The position numbers were made by a program, and so were the translations under genes. From positions 62,001 to 126,000 of the forward strand of contig JACQBQ010000014.1 in the NCBI GenBank assembly GCA_016201905.1: 64,000 nucleotides of DNA. The letters run 5' to 3'. Shown piece after piece: positions 27,093 through 36,506 of the stretch; position 1 is the first letter of the stretch, and the number at the start of each line of letters is the position of its first letter. The notes beneath the pieces are model-generated. The model was not told where the DNA came from. It saw only the letters and a list, made by a program, of their open reading frames with translations, and did no database searches. This DNA is from Candidatus Melainabacteria bacterium. Its GTDB lineage: Bacteria > Cyanobacteriota > Vampirovibrionia > 2-02-FULL-35-15.

Positions 27093-27297
27093 TTTGGCAA
27101 ATTAAAGGATTAACAATATACTGTTATATATCTAGTAATTGCATATATAGTAAGAATAGAATAATAAGCTTTTTATATAAAAATATTGAATTTATTATTA
27201 AGGTTTGTAGATTATACTCTATGTAAGATTAAAATATAAATTGTAAAATTTAAATAGATAGTCCTAGAAAATCGTTAAAGTCAAAGGTGAAAAAGTC

Positions 27298-27483
27298 ATG
27301 CCACAAGTACGAAGATTGAGTTCAACAATAGAAAAGGTGCTAGGTGTTAGCACTGCTAGAATGATCAAGATGATTGGTGGTACTAAACCACAGGACGAAG
27401 AAAAAAGAGATGATGAGCCAGTTATTCTTTCCTTTGCAGAAGCTGTAGAACAGAGAAGCAAATCAGAGAAAAAGTGCAATTAG
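27298..27483 (+). CDS. 61-residue hypothetical protein
   Basis: A small soluble protein. The N-terminal half is basic (PQVRRLSSTIEKVLGVSTAR) and the C-terminal half acidic with Lys/Glu-rich helix (EEKRDDEPVILSFAEAVEQR). A fair ribosome site AAGGTG lies about 9 bases before ATG. No family recognised. It ends the group of unknown genes beginning at 24049 and precedes the DAHP synthase gene by 125 bp. Real but of unknown function, moderate confidence because of its length. Confidence 0.5.
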   Translation: MPQVRRLSSTIEKVLGVSTARMIKMIGGTKPQDEEKRDDEPVILSFAEAVEQRSKSEKKCN

Positions 27484-27608
27484 CTAATAAACTTGTAGTA
27501 TTGAAATATTAACAAAATGTTTAGAAACCTTGCTTAATTTTAATTAGGATTTATTATGGTTTTACTTTATCTCTCGATAAAGACATTAAAGGCTGAGAAT
27601 AAATAAAA

Positions 27609-28634
27609 ATGATTATTATTATGGAACCTGAGGCTTCGGAGACGCAAATTCAGAACGTTATAAATCATATTCATGATCTTGGGATAAAAACAGTAGTTAA
27701 TCGTGGTGTTGTACAAACTGTTATAGCTGCAATTGGTGAAACTGCAAAATATTCAACTGAGCATTTTGAGACCCTGGATGGTGTAAGAAAAGTAGAAAGA
27801 ATCCAAGTCCCTTTTAAGCTTGCAAGCAGAGATAGCCATCATGATGATACTGTTGTTGTTATAAATAACAATGTTAAGTTTGGTGGTGACAATGCTCCTG
27901 TAATAATTGCAGGACCGTGTAGCGTAGAAAACGAAGAAACACTTCTGGCTATTGCTAAAGTTGCTAAGGAATGTGGTGCAAAAATGCTTCGTGGTGGTGC
28001 ATTTAAGCCAAGAACAGGTCCTAGGACTTTTGAAGGATTAGGAAAACTTGGTCTTGAATTTTTAGATATAGCCAGAAAAGAGACAGGCCTAGCGGTAGTT
28101 ACTGAAGTAATGGATGCAAGAGATTTAGATCTAGTCTGTGAATTTACAGATATGTTACAAGTTGGTGCAAGGAACATGCAAAATTTTACTCTTTTAAATG
28201 AAGTGGGTGGAGTAAACAAGCCAGTTCTCTTAAAAAGAGGTTTGTCAGCAACCATTGACGAATGGCTTCTTGCTGCTGAACGAATTATGGATAAAGGTAA
28301 TAGCCAGATAATTATGTGTGAAAGAGGTATTAGAACATTTGATAATAAATACACAAGGAATACAGCAGATATTGCTGCAATTCCAGTAGTGAAGCATCTT
28401 TCACATCTTCCAGTTATTTTTGATCCAAGCCATGCTGCTGGAAAATGGAATCTAGTAACACCGCTTGCAAAAGCTGCAGTTGTTGCTGGAGCTAATGGAT
28501 TAATTATTGAAATTCATCCGGAGCCGGAAAAGGCTTTGTCTGATGGCCCACAGACACTAAACTTTGACAACTTTAAAAAGCTTTGCAAGGATCTTAATAA
28601 GTTAACTTCAGTTTCATTACACACAAAAAAGTAA
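27609..28634 (+). CDS. aroF: 3-deoxy-7-phosphoheptulonate synthase (DAHP synthase, type I-beta)
   Basis: 341 residues. The first ~70 residues form the ferredoxin-like regulatory domain (IIIMEPEASETQIQNVINHI and following), and the rest is the KDO8P/DAHP synthase barrel: VIIAGPCSVENEETL, MLRGGAFKPRTGPRTFEG, VTEVMDARDLDLV, LQVGARNMQNFTLL, PVLLKRGLSATIDEWLLAAE, CERGIRTFD, and VIFDPSHAAGKW. It condenses PEP and erythrose-4-phosphate, the first shikimate step. Feedback control by the N-terminal domain is expected from the family. Downstream shikimate genes aroB, aroK and aroC are also in this window but not in its operon. Confidence 0.95.
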   Translation: MIIIMEPEASETQIQNVINHIHDLGIKTVVNRGVVQTVIAAIGETAKYSTEHFETLDGVRKVERIQVPFKLASRDSHHDDTVVVINNNVKFGGDNAPVIIAGPCSVENEETLLAIAKVAKECGAKMLRGGAFKPRTGPRTFEGLGKLGLEFLDIARKETGLAVVTEVMDARDLDLVCEFTDMLQVGARNMQNFTLLNEVGGVNKPVLLKRGLSATIDEWLLAAERIMDKGNSQIIMCERGIRTFDNKYTRNTADIAAIPVVKHLSHLPVIFDPSHAAGKWNLVTPLAKAAVVAGANGLIIEIHPEPEKALSDGPQTLNFDNFKKLCKDLNKLTSVSLHTKK

Positions 28635-28638
28635 TACT

Positions 28639-29502
28639 TTAGACTGACTGTATTAATCGTCTTGGAACATGGTATGGGTTAAATTCAGGATCATTATGTA
28701 ATAGGTGCTTATAGTCAAACCCAAAGCTACCTGATTGAATGATCAAAGATAACCTATGCAGATATCCGTATATTGGTCTAAGCAGTGTTTCTTCTTTGCG
28801 ATCAATAAATAACTCATCAAATTTCTTACTTTGAAGGTTTTTAATATAGTAATCATAAATATCCACGCAGGGTTTACCTAACTCTCTTAAGTACTCGATT
28901 ACCTCTTTTGATATTCTGTTCTTCCCTGCTACGAGTTCAGTTACTGTGGAAAGCTTTTCGTACATAAATTCGGCTTCAGTGGTAAAGATTAGCTCTTTGA
29001 AAACCTTACTGACATTTTCTAATGCTTTTGGAAGCACCTGTTCTTGCAGAATTTGTAAAGGCCTCATACTACTCTCAGAGATTTGCCTAGAAGTTCGTCC
29101 TTTAGAGGTTCGTTTTGCAGAAGGAAATCTTAGTGCTTCATTAAGGAAATAATCATAATACACTTGGCCTTCTAGTAAAGATTCTTCTTTGTCGTACTGG
29201 ATTTTGCTTATGCCATACAGGCTGGCTTTGTTTGCTAGTAATAAGCTGTATATCTCAGTTGCTTGGTGAGTTACCCCTCCAAGTATGGTTATGTTACTCC
29301 TATATATGGAAAATAACTTTTTGACGAGTTCTGCCTCTGTCCGCATCTTTGTAGTAGCAAACGATGTTTTAAATTGAGATTGTTTATAAGATGTTATAAG
29401 CTCAGCTAGTGTTTGAGTGTTTTCAGGTGATATCAATGAAGTTGGTGAAACAATTTGATTTATGTGTGCTTGATTTGGATTTAGATTATTGCTAACTCTC
29501 AT
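28639..29502 (-). CDS. Predicted helical protein, unknown
   Basis: 287 residues with no signal peptide or membrane helix. It looks mostly alpha-helical, with a Ser/Arg/Lys-rich basic stretch (FPSAKRTSKGRTSRQISE) in the middle and aromatic-rich C-terminal helices (CVDIYDYYIKNLQ, YGYLHRLSLIIQSGSFGFDYKHLL). No recognised family, catalytic or metal motif. It converges with aroF (4-bp spacer) and is 152 bp before (downstream of) the large exported-protein gene on the same strand. Coding potential is supported by length, ATG start and the absence of a competing frame. Confidence 0.55.
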   Translation of the reverse strand: MRVSNNLNPNQAHINQIVSPTSLISPENTQTLAELITSYKQSQFKTSFATTKMRTEAELVKKLFSIYRSNITILGGVTHQATEIYSLLLANKASLYGISKIQYDKEESLLEGQVYYDYFLNEALRFPSAKRTSKGRTSRQISESSMRPLQILQEQVLPKALENVSKVFKELIFTTEAEFMYEKLSTVTELVAGKNRISKEVIEYLRELGKPCVDIYDYYIKNLQSKKFDELFIDRKEETLLRPIYGYLHRLSLIIQSGSFGFDYKHLLHNDPEFNPYHVPRRLIQSV

Positions 29503-29654
29503 AATTAAACAATACCAAGGATAAATTAATATAACCAGTTAGATTATATATCCAGTTGTTTTTCTTAATCAGCTAATAAATCAAACTTTATTAACATTTA
29601 ATTGTTTTTATCCTATAGCTATATAGACTTATTTGAAATATAATTTACTATTTT

Positions 29655-31805
29655 CTATTGATTGGTTTTTAGTATGCCAGCTTTATTGAAAAGGTCTTTG
29701 CGACTAGCATCAAACCTAATATTCGCATCGTAAAGACCAACAGGTATTGAAGAGAATTTGAAAAAATTTGTTAATGGTGGTTCATCCTTTGTCTTTAAAT
29801 CTGAACAAGTAATTTTTATAATGTTTCCATCTTTAAAGTCAATTATCATGCTTAGTTCAACTGTTGCTCTGTAACCCTCTTCGAGTACAGGCCTAAAGTC
29901 TGGTGGGATTAAAAAGCCTGACAGACTTAACTGATCCTTTATTAATTTGTTATCAAAAAATTGCGAAAAATCTCCCGTGTTAAGTGGAAATGTTTGAGAA
30001 ACCTCAGATATGCTAATATCGTTAGTTTTCTTTCTAAGAATAAAATCAACTTTAGATTTATTGTTTACTATCTCCTTGGATGTTCCACTGTCATCAACAG
30101 TTGGAGCTATATTTTTTTCTACAAAAGTATATGTTCTGCTAAATTCAATATTATATTTCCCAACTGGTATGTATGATGTAATTTCTAAAATATTTAAATC
30201 TTGGGGTGTGGTTTGTGAAGATTGAATCGTTTCATTTAAACTGATAGATTCCCTGGGCTTTGAAACTACCATTGTTTGTGATGTTGGTGTTGGAGTAGGA
30301 TCAGCTAAATCTTTAATGATAATATTGTTTTTGCTTGAGATACTAAATGTGTTAGGTAAGTTATTTTGATTTGCAGCAATATTTATGCTGGATAAAGTAC
30401 TTGAATTGGTTTTATTAGTAAAAGGAGAAATAGCTGATTCAATGCTACTTGTTGAAAGAGTAGTTTTACTAAAAGTATTATTTAGTTCAATTGAATCGGT
30501 TAATTTAAATGTGTTCTTCTTAATAGGGGATCTTCTTGTGGAGAGACTTCCAAGGTTTAAGTTGGTTCTTAAGTTGTATGAATCTAGGAATAATTTTTTA
30601 GATGAATCATTATTGATTTCAGTGGGAGAGGATTTTGATGTTAAAGAGGTCTCAAGTTTGAACAGGTATTCATGATTTAACTTGGTGAAAATATTTGCCG
30701 GATAAAAAAACAGTAGATTTATATTGCTTGGGAGAACTGAACTATTGTTTGGAAAAAATGCAAAGCTTGTATTGCATCCTGGTATTTCTCTTTTGCACGT
30801 AGGTATACCTATAAGTTCATCTTCACATTTGGGATCACCTTGACTACAGGATATATTTCCACTTAAGCAAACTGGTAGTTCTATATTTTCCTCTGAGATT
30901 GAAATAGTACCAGATGAACTTGAAGTTGACTCTGATAATGAACCTGACGATGATGATAAGCATCGCACATTATTTTTAAAAGCATGATTAAACCTTATAA
31001 CTGCTTGCACATTATTGTTTGTAAATGAACAATCTGAAGCTTTTATATTATTCTTAGTTTTAGTGGTGCTTACAATGCAAAATTCTCCAAGCATTAAAAG
31101 GTTTGCAACGGTTATATTCTCACTATTGGGTGGCTCTGAAATTGTTTCAGTGACTAAGCTGTCAGAGCTGCTTGGTGTGTTGATTTTAATTTCAGCAAAA
31201 TTGAAAGTATTGTCAAGTTGCTGAATATCGTTTGGAGTAGAAATTGCTACTGAGTATAATTCACTTAGTTTTTTAAGTGAAACCTTAAAACTTGTATCAG
31301 TATTAATCATGATATTGTTGTATATTTTAAAGGCGACAGAATCAGGGCAAAATGCTTGACTTTGATCTAGGTTAAATGCAGTAATGGCATCATCACAAAA
31401 TGGCATAACTTCTTGGATGATTGAATAAGACTTTTCAGGATCTACTAAGCTAAAGATTGTATTGTCTCTAAATGTAAAAGTCTCTATTTCAGTTCCGTCA
31501 GTTGCAAAAACCCTTATTTTTGTATTATCGTCTTTAATTTTTGGAGATGGTTGTAAGTGTAAAATCACTCCTGTTTTATCTAAGGAAAGATTTTGAGTTA
31601 CTTTACTTGAATCAGAGTCAAGTGTAAAGCTAACATTCTTTTCAAGCGCTCTTGAATTTATTGATAGAGACTGAAATTCCTGAGGTATTGGGAGTTGAAT
31701 TTGACTTGTTGCAGTTATACCAGTTAATAAGATAAACACTATTGTAATTATTAGTGAAAGTATCCATTTTCTTCTTTTTTTGCTTTTAGTGTTAGGGTTT
31801 AACAA
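29655..31805 (-). CDS. Large Ser/Thr-rich exported or anchored surface protein
   Basis: 716 residues. A short basic N-terminus (KSKKRRK) precedes one hydrophobic helix (about 14-33, LIITIVFILLTGITATSQIQL), so the rest is probably outside the inner membrane. The body is strongly Ser/Thr/Asn-rich and low in complexity, has a small cysteine cluster in the middle (CLSGNISCSQGDPKCEDEL, CKREIPGC) suited to disulphides, and similar beta-like segments such as PVGKYNIEFSR and PVGLYDANIRFD. A TTG start is the only one available in frame near the helix. No family recognised. Composition is unlike its neighbours, as expected for a surface protein rather than evidence of transfer. Confidence 0.55.
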   Translation of the reverse strand: MLNPNTKSKKRRKWILSLIITIVFILLTGITATSQIQLPIPQEFQSLSINSRALEKNVSFTLDSDSSKVTQNLSLDKTGVILHLQPSPKIKDDNTKIRVFATDGTEIETFTFRDNTIFSLVDPEKSYSIIQEVMPFCDDAITAFNLDQSQAFCPDSVAFKIYNNIMINTDTSFKVSLKKLSELYSVAISTPNDIQQLDNTFNFAEIKINTPSSSDSLVTETISEPPNSENITVANLLMLGEFCIVSTTKTKNNIKASDCSFTNNNVQAVIRFNHAFKNNVRCLSSSSGSLSESTSSSSGTISISEENIELPVCLSGNISCSQGDPKCEDELIGIPTCKREIPGCNTSFAFFPNNSSVLPSNINLLFFYPANIFTKLNHEYLFKLETSLTSKSSPTEINNDSSKKLFLDSYNLRTNLNLGSLSTRRSPIKKNTFKLTDSIELNNTFSKTTLSTSSIESAISPFTNKTNSSTLSSINIAANQNNLPNTFSISSKNNIIIKDLADPTPTPTSQTMVVSKPRESISLNETIQSSQTTPQDLNILEITSYIPVGKYNIEFSRTYTFVEKNIAPTVDDSGTSKEIVNNKSKVDFILRKKTNDISISEVSQTFPLNTGDFSQFFDNKLIKDQLSLSGFLIPPDFRPVLEEGYRATVELSMIIDFKDGNIIKITCSDLKTKDEPPLTNFFKFSSIPVGLYDANIRFDASRKDLFNKAGILKTNQ

Positions 31806-31861
31806 GGCTTTCTTTTTGCATTCAGTTGTCTACAGATTTAAAGGATACTTTGTTTAAACAA

Positions 31862-33769
31862 TTAATTACTTGGCTTAAATTCAGCATCAATAATATCGTC
31901 ATCAGGGTTCGAAGATTTTTTTGCACCAACTGGTTCCTCTTCTGTAGGTTTGTTTTTTGTTTTTTGTTGTTCAGTCTGTGATGTTTTTGTTGCTAAATTA
32001 TAAGCAGCCTCTTGCAATTCTTTTGTAAGTGACTTAATTTTATTTATGTCAGCCTTGTCTTTTATTGACTGCCTAAGCTCACTTAACAACTGCTCGGTCT
32101 TAGATTTCTCAGCAGTTGGAGCATTATCTTTTAACTCAGATAGTTGTCTTTCTACACTATAGACTAAACTATCAGCTTTATTTCTTTCTTCAATTTCTTC
32201 TCTTCTTTGTTGATCTTCTTTAGAGTTAGCTTCTGCAGCTTTAACCATTTTGTCAATCTCGTCCTTGGCTAGATTTGTAGATGCGGTAATAGTAATCTTT
32301 TGTTCTTTTGACGTTGCCTGGTCTTTTGCAGTAACACTTAAAATACCATTAGCATCTATATCAAATGTAACCTCAATCTTTGGAATACCTCTTGGGGCAG
32401 ATGGAATACCTTCTAAGTGAAATTCGCCAAGTAGCTTATTGTCAGTAGCAATTGGCCTTTCACCCTGAAAAACTTTTATGTCAACTCGTGTTTGATTGTC
32501 ATCTGCAGTGCTGAATGTCTCAGATTTACGAGTAGGTATTGTAGTATTTCGTTCAATTAATTTTGTGAATACACCGCCAAGAGTTTCAATTCCAAGACTT
32601 AAAGGAGTTACATCTAATAAAACAACATCTTTTACTTCACCAGCTAATACTCCAGCTTGAATTGCAGCACCTACTGCAACCACTTCATCTGGATTTACCC
32701 CTTGATTTGGTTCTTTTCCTGTTAATTCTTTTACTAGTTTGACAACTGCAGGAATTCTTGTAGAGCCTCCTACTAATACCACTTCATCAATTTCACCTGT
32801 AGTTATTTTTGCGTCATCGAGTGCTCTTTTTAAAGGACCTTTTACTCTTTCAAATAGATCATGGCACAAATCTTCAAACTTAGCTCTTGTTAGTTTCATC
32901 TCCAAATGCTTTGGACCATTTTGATCTGCTGTGATAAATGGAAGGCTAATAGTAGTTTCCATAAGGGATGAGAGCTCAATTTTTGCTTTTTCTGCAGCTT
33001 CAGTTAGTCTTTGGAGAGCCTGTCTATCTTTTCTTAGATCTATACCTTCTAATTTTAAGAATTCATCTGCTACCCAGCTGACTACTTTTTGGTCAAAATC
33101 ATCACCACCTAGTCTGGAATCACCACTTGTGGCTTTAACTTCAAATACACCATCTCCTACTTCTAATATGCTGACGTCAAATGTTCCTCCACCCAGATCG
33201 AATACCAATATTGTTTCATCTGCTTTTTTATCAAGCCCGTAAGCAAGCGCTGCTGATGTGGGCTCATTTATTATTCTTAAAACATCTAAGCCTGCAATTG
33301 TACCTGCGTCTTTGGTTGCTTGTCTCTGGCTGTCGTTAAAATATGCTGGTACTGTAATAACAGCAGCAGTAATTTTTTCTCCAATATACTTCTCTGCATC
33401 TTCTTTGAGTTTTCTTAAGGTCATTGCTGATATTTCTTGAGGTGTATATTCTTTCCCGTCTATTTCAACAACTACAGCATTATCTTTTCCTCTTTTAGTT
33501 TTATATGAAACGTATTTCCTTTCTTGTTCAGTTTCATCATAGGTGTGTCCCATGAACCGCTTAATACTTGATACAGTTTTTTCTGGATTTAATTCTCTTT
33601 GTCTTTTAGCAATTTGCCCTACAGCTCTTTCCCCAGATTTTAAAAATGCAACGACTGAAGGAGTAGTTCTATTACCTTCTGAATTAGGAATAACTGTAGG
33701 TTTCCCTGCTTCCATTACAGCGACTACTGAATTTGTAGTTCCTAAGTCTATTCCAACAACTTTGGCCAT
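31862..33769 (-). CDS. dnaK: Chaperone protein DnaK (Hsp70)
   Basis: 635 residues, complete. Nucleotide-binding domain: [69 protein letters not shown], and [12 protein letters not shown]. The linker [15 protein letters not shown] leads to the substrate-binding beta domain and helical lid, and the tail ends in an acidic [10 protein letters not shown] motif as in canonical DnaK. It folds and protects proteins with DnaJ and GrpE, neither of which is present beside it. An excellent AGGAG lies 8 bases upstream of ATG. No CIRCE inverted repeat is seen in the 536-bp upstream region. Confidence 0.98.
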   Translation of the reverse strand: MAKVVGIDLGTTNSVVAVMEAGKPTVIPNSEGNRTTPSVVAFLKSGERAVGQIAKRQRELNPEKTVSSIKRFMGHTYDETEQERKYVSYKTKRGKDNAVVVEIDGKEYTPQEISAMTLRKLKEDAEKYIGEKITAAVITVPAYFNDSQRQATKDAGTIAGLDVLRIINEPTSAALAYGLDKKADETILVFDLGGGTFDVSILEVGDGVFEVKATSGDSRLGGDDFDQKVVSWVADEFLKLEGIDLRKDRQALQRLTEAAEKAKIELSSLMETTISLPFITADQNGPKHLEMKLTRAKFEDLCHDLFERVKGPLKRALDDAKITTGEIDEVVLVGGSTRIPAVVKLVKELTGKEPNQGVNPDEVVAVGAAIQAGVLAGEVKDVVLLDVTPLSLGIETLGGVFTKLIERNTTIPTRKSETFSTADDNQTRVDIKVFQGERPIATDNKLLGEFHLEGIPSAPRGIPKIEVTFDIDANGILSVTAKDQATSKEQKITITASTNLAKDEIDKMVKAAEANSKEDQQRREEIEERNKADSLVYSVERQLSELKDNAPTAEKSKTEQLLSELRQSIKDKADINKIKSLTKELQEAAYNLATKTSQTEQQKTKNKPTEEEPVGAKKSSNPDDDIIDAEFKPSN

Positions 33770-34305
33770 TATTATTACTCCTTTTTGTTCTTACCTTGTT
33801 TATTGCTTAAGTTCTACTATAGTTATAAGATGAAATTAAGGAAAATCCTTGTCTATTCATGTTGTTTTAATTTTTTAACACAGTTTCTTTTATATTTAGC
33901 TTATTTAGGTATTAAACTATACAGTCATTACCATTCATTAACTAACTAAATATAATAGCCATTTCTTATAAATACATAAGTAGAAGTAATTTTTTGTTTA
34001 AATAAATCAGATATTTTGAATACTTATGTATAACTATATAACTTTATGTTTTCTTTATAAATCTGAATTACCAATACAACTTCCTCTTTTTTTTTATTGA
34101 CTGAGTAGTTCTTTCAAAATTATAAACTTCAAACAAATCACCTTACTAAGAATTATTGTCAACTAATTAATAGTTATTATTCTTTAGTTTATGCTTTAAA
34201 AGTTAATAACTAAAACGTAAAATATAAAATTAAAATTATTTAGTTACTAGCGTGAGATGAAGTTAATAAGGTTTTGAAATAAGAAGGAGAAATAGGAGAA
34301 AGAAA
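33770..34305. promoter_or_regulatory. 536-bp AT-rich divergent spacer between dnaK and the ferredoxin gene
   Basis: It holds the AGGAG ribosome site of dnaK (CTCCT at 33778-33782 on the + strand) and, just before the ferredoxin ATG, two GGAG-type sites. Both genes are therefore likely to start transcription inside this spacer. I find no CIRCE repeat, no tRNA and no convincing ORF; a 39-codon ATG frame at 33830-33949 is not credible. Confidence 0.5.
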
Positions 34306-34536
34306 ATGTCTTATACGATAGTTAGTGATGTTTGTGAAGCAAAATCAGATTGTATACCTGTATGCCCAGTAGATTGCATACACTGGATCAAGGATAAAGC
34401 TTGGACTAATACAAAAGGAACAGCATCGACATATATTGATAATGAAACTTGCATAGATTGCGGTGCATGTCTTGCTGCATGTCCTGTAGAAGGTGCAATT
34501 CTTGATGAGTGGAAGCCGGAACTACAAAAGCTATAA
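34306..34536 (+). CDS. 2[4Fe-4S] ferredoxin, cyanobacterial-type
   Basis: 76 residues. Eight cysteines are set out as C10, C16, C20, C24 and C49, C52, C55, C59: the second half is the standard CxxCxxCxxxCP, while the first has C-x5-C-x3-C-x3-C instead of C-x2-C-x2-C. The opening SYTIVSDVCEAKSDC and the CIDCGACLAACPVEGAI end are closely reminiscent of a small ferredoxin family common in cyanobacteria, a comparison made from memory. Whether the first site holds a 3Fe or 4Fe cluster cannot be told from the sequence. Two GGAG-type ribosome sites precede it and a strong terminator follows, so it is a well-expressed single gene. Confidence 0.9.
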   Translation: MSYTIVSDVCEAKSDCIPVCPVDCIHWIKDKAWTNTKGTASTYIDNETCIDCGACLAACPVEGAILDEWKPELQKL

Positions 34537-34558
34537 GTTTTCATTTGCTTTTTTATAT

Positions 34559-34589
34559 AAAGGATCTGTCTAAAAACAGATCCTTTTTT
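34559..34589 (+). terminator. Rho-independent terminator after the ferredoxin gene
   Basis: AAAGGATCTGT and ACAGATCCTTT form a long perfect stem around a short CTAAAA loop, followed by a run of T. It starts 22 bases after the stop codon. Confidence 0.92.
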
Positions 34590-34684
34590 ATTTGGAATTA
34601 ACTTGAGATTAGTCTTATCCCTGTTTGGTTTGCTCAAAGTCATGAAGAAGTGCTTGAGAAGATGAAGAACCTTTTAGGATTAAA

Positions 34685-35806
34685 TTATGTAACCTCTTTT
34701 TTTATGAGTGATTTTACTTCATCAATTGGAATACCACTAATGATTTTAACCTTACCAATTTCTTTGTGTGGAAGTATAAATCTAAGTTTGCCATCTTTAA
34801 TTTTTTTATCATGGAGCATTGACTGAGTAATTTTGTTTAGTTTTGATAATTCTGTAATCTTTGTAGGCAAGCTGTATGAAGAAATTAAATTGATTATTGA
34901 AGTTACTAATGATTCTGAGAGTAGTTTGTGATTTTGTGCTAACTTGCTTGCTAAACACATGCCAATGCTAACTGCTTCCCCATGAGTATATTTTTTATAA
35001 TTGTAAGCTTGCTCAATTCCATGTGCAAACGTATGACCCAGATTTAGTATGGCTCTTAAGCCTGATTCTCTTTCATCTTTACTTACTATATATGCCTTGA
35101 TAGAAACAGAGTGTGTGATGATCTGTAGTAGAGATTTTGTCTTGAGTTTTAAAATATTATTTTTATTTGTTTTAAGAAAATAAAAAAATCCACTTTTTGA
35201 ATAAGGATTTCTTGCAGTCTTTTCAAGTAGCGCATACTTAAGTACCTCTCCCATGCCAACCAGAAATTCTTTTTTTGGTAATGTTTTAAGACAGTTGGGA
35301 TCAATTAGTATGGTTTTTGGCTGATAGAATGTGCCAAGCAAATTTTTCCCATCTGGTATATTTATTGCTGTTTTTCCACCAACTGCTGCATCGACCATTC
35401 CAAGTAATGTCGTTGGAATACAGATAAAGTTTATGCCCCGATAATATATAGAAGCAGCAAATCCAGTTAAATCGCTGATTACACCACCACCTAATGCACA
35501 AAAAGAATCACTTCTTTCAAACTTGTTTTTAATCGCAAAACTAATAATTGTAAGTAATGAGGTTAAGTTTTTATTTTGTTCTCCTGAAGATAGGACTAAG
35601 ACAAAAATGTTGAAACCATGTTTAGATAAATCTTTTGTAGTCTGATTGATGAATTTTTTTGGAACTTTGTCTTGGGTTACAATTAATATTTTTTTTCCTA
35701 TGCTTAACTGTTTAATATATTTCCCACATTGGGATAAAATATTTCCTTTTATGAAAATATCATAGCTTTTATCTTTTAGACTTACTGTGATTTTTTTGTT
35801 ATCCAC
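34685..35806 (-). CDS. aroB: 3-dehydroquinate synthase
   Basis: 373 residues from a GTG start two bases after the aroK stop. Signatures of the NAD/Zn-dependent enzyme are intact: VLSSGEQNKNL, CALGGGVISDLTGFAASIYYRG, IPTTLLGMVDAAVGGKTAINIP, KNLLGTFYQPK, VGMGEVLKYALLE, and the metal-ligand NLGHTFAHGIEQA and HGEAVSIGM. It cyclises DAHP to 3-dehydroquinate, the second shikimate step. It is translated directly after aroK (gap 2 bp), so the two are coupled. No aroE or aroD is next to them. Confidence 0.96.
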   Translation of the reverse strand: MDNKKITVSLKDKSYDIFIKGNILSQCGKYIKQLSIGKKILIVTQDKVPKKFINQTTKDLSKHGFNIFVLVLSSGEQNKNLTSLLTIISFAIKNKFERSDSFCALGGGVISDLTGFAASIYYRGINFICIPTTLLGMVDAAVGGKTAINIPDGKNLLGTFYQPKTILIDPNCLKTLPKKEFLVGMGEVLKYALLEKTARNPYSKSGFFYFLKTNKNNILKLKTKSLLQIITHSVSIKAYIVSKDERESGLRAILNLGHTFAHGIEQAYNYKKYTHGEAVSIGMCLASKLAQNHKLLSESLVTSIINLISSYSLPTKITELSKLNKITQSMLHDKKIKDGKLRFILPHKEIGKVKIISGIPIDEVKSLIKKEVT

Positions 35807-35808
35807 GA

Positions 35809-36366
35809 TTAAATTCCTGCATCAAAACCTGATGCTTGTCTGTTTGTTTCTAAAAGCCCAATGATTTCATCTGCTATGTCATTTATTTCTTTATTCTCTG
35901 TGTCAACCTGAAAATCTGCCTGTGCATACATAATTTTTCTTTCATTTGAAATTTCTTCAAGCTTTTTAACCGGATCTTCTTGATTTAACAAAAGTGGCCT
36001 TATTCTTTTTCCAGCAATCCTCTTATATAGAGTATCAGGAGATGCGTAAAGTGCAATTATCCAGCCTGATTGTTTAAGATACTTGAAATTCTCAAGATCT
36101 TTGATTACACCGCCACCTGTTGCAATAACTATTCCAATATACTGTGATACCTTCTTAATGATTTCCTTTTCAAGTGCTCTAAAAGTGCTCTCGCCGCTCT
36201 GGTCAAAAACCTCTGCAACGGTTTTTCCAAATTTTCTTTCGATAAACCGATCCGTATCAATAAATCTCCTTCCAAGCTTTTTTGCAATTGTTCTGCCAAT
36301 AGCTGACTTTCCTGAACCCATCAGTCCTATTAAAACTATATTTTTTGCTTCGTCAATTATTTCCAT
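35809..36366 (-). CDS. aroK: Shikimate kinase
   Basis: 185 residues. P-loop IGLMGSGKSAIGRTIAKKLG, the shikimate-binding FIDTDRFIERKFGKTVAE, and the FRALEKEII and VIATGGGVI segments, followed by the lid AGKRIRPLL. It phosphorylates shikimate at O3 with ATP. The C-terminus is a little longer than in the shortest homologues. A GAGA-type ribosome site (AAAGAG) lies 5 bases before ATG. A perfect palindrome TGTAAAATTTTACA sits 24 bases further upstream. It leads the aroK-aroB pair and diverges from dnaB. Confidence 0.96.
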   Translation of the reverse strand: MEIIDEAKNIVLIGLMGSGKSAIGRTIAKKLGRRFIDTDRFIERKFGKTVAEVFDQSGESTFRALEKEIIKKVSQYIGIVIATGGGVIKDLENFKYLKQSGWIIALYASPDTLYKRIAGKRIRPLLLNQEDPVKKLEEISNERKIMYAQADFQVDTENKEINDIADEIIGLLETNRQASGFDAGI

Positions 36367-36389
36367 AATTTTCTCTTTAACTTTTAAAC

Positions 36390-36403
36390 TGTAAAATTTT
36401 ACA
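36390..36403. promoter_or_regulatory. Perfect 14-bp palindrome between aroK and dnaB
   Basis: TGTAAAATTTTACA, in the divergent spacer between aroK and dnaB. The TGTAAAATTT core is also seen in spacers at 5610, 13730 and 27242. It could be a regulator site or an AT-rich chance palindrome. Confidence 0.3.
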
Positions 36404-36506
36404 ACTTTTTTACAAGATTTTGTTATTGATAAAGAAGAATTAATTCTATATGATTAAGCTGTTAGTCTGTCATCATTACAATATAATTAACCTTTACAAC
36501 TTGTAT

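Noticed and set aside
33830-33949. A 39-codon ATG frame in the dnaK-ferredoxin spacer
   Set aside because: No ribosome site; composition is typical of AT-rich spacer; reads as low-complexity.
33770-34305. CIRCE/HrcA operator upstream of dnaK
   Set aside because: No TTAGCACTC-N9-GAGTGCTAA-like inverted repeat found by reading the region on both strands.
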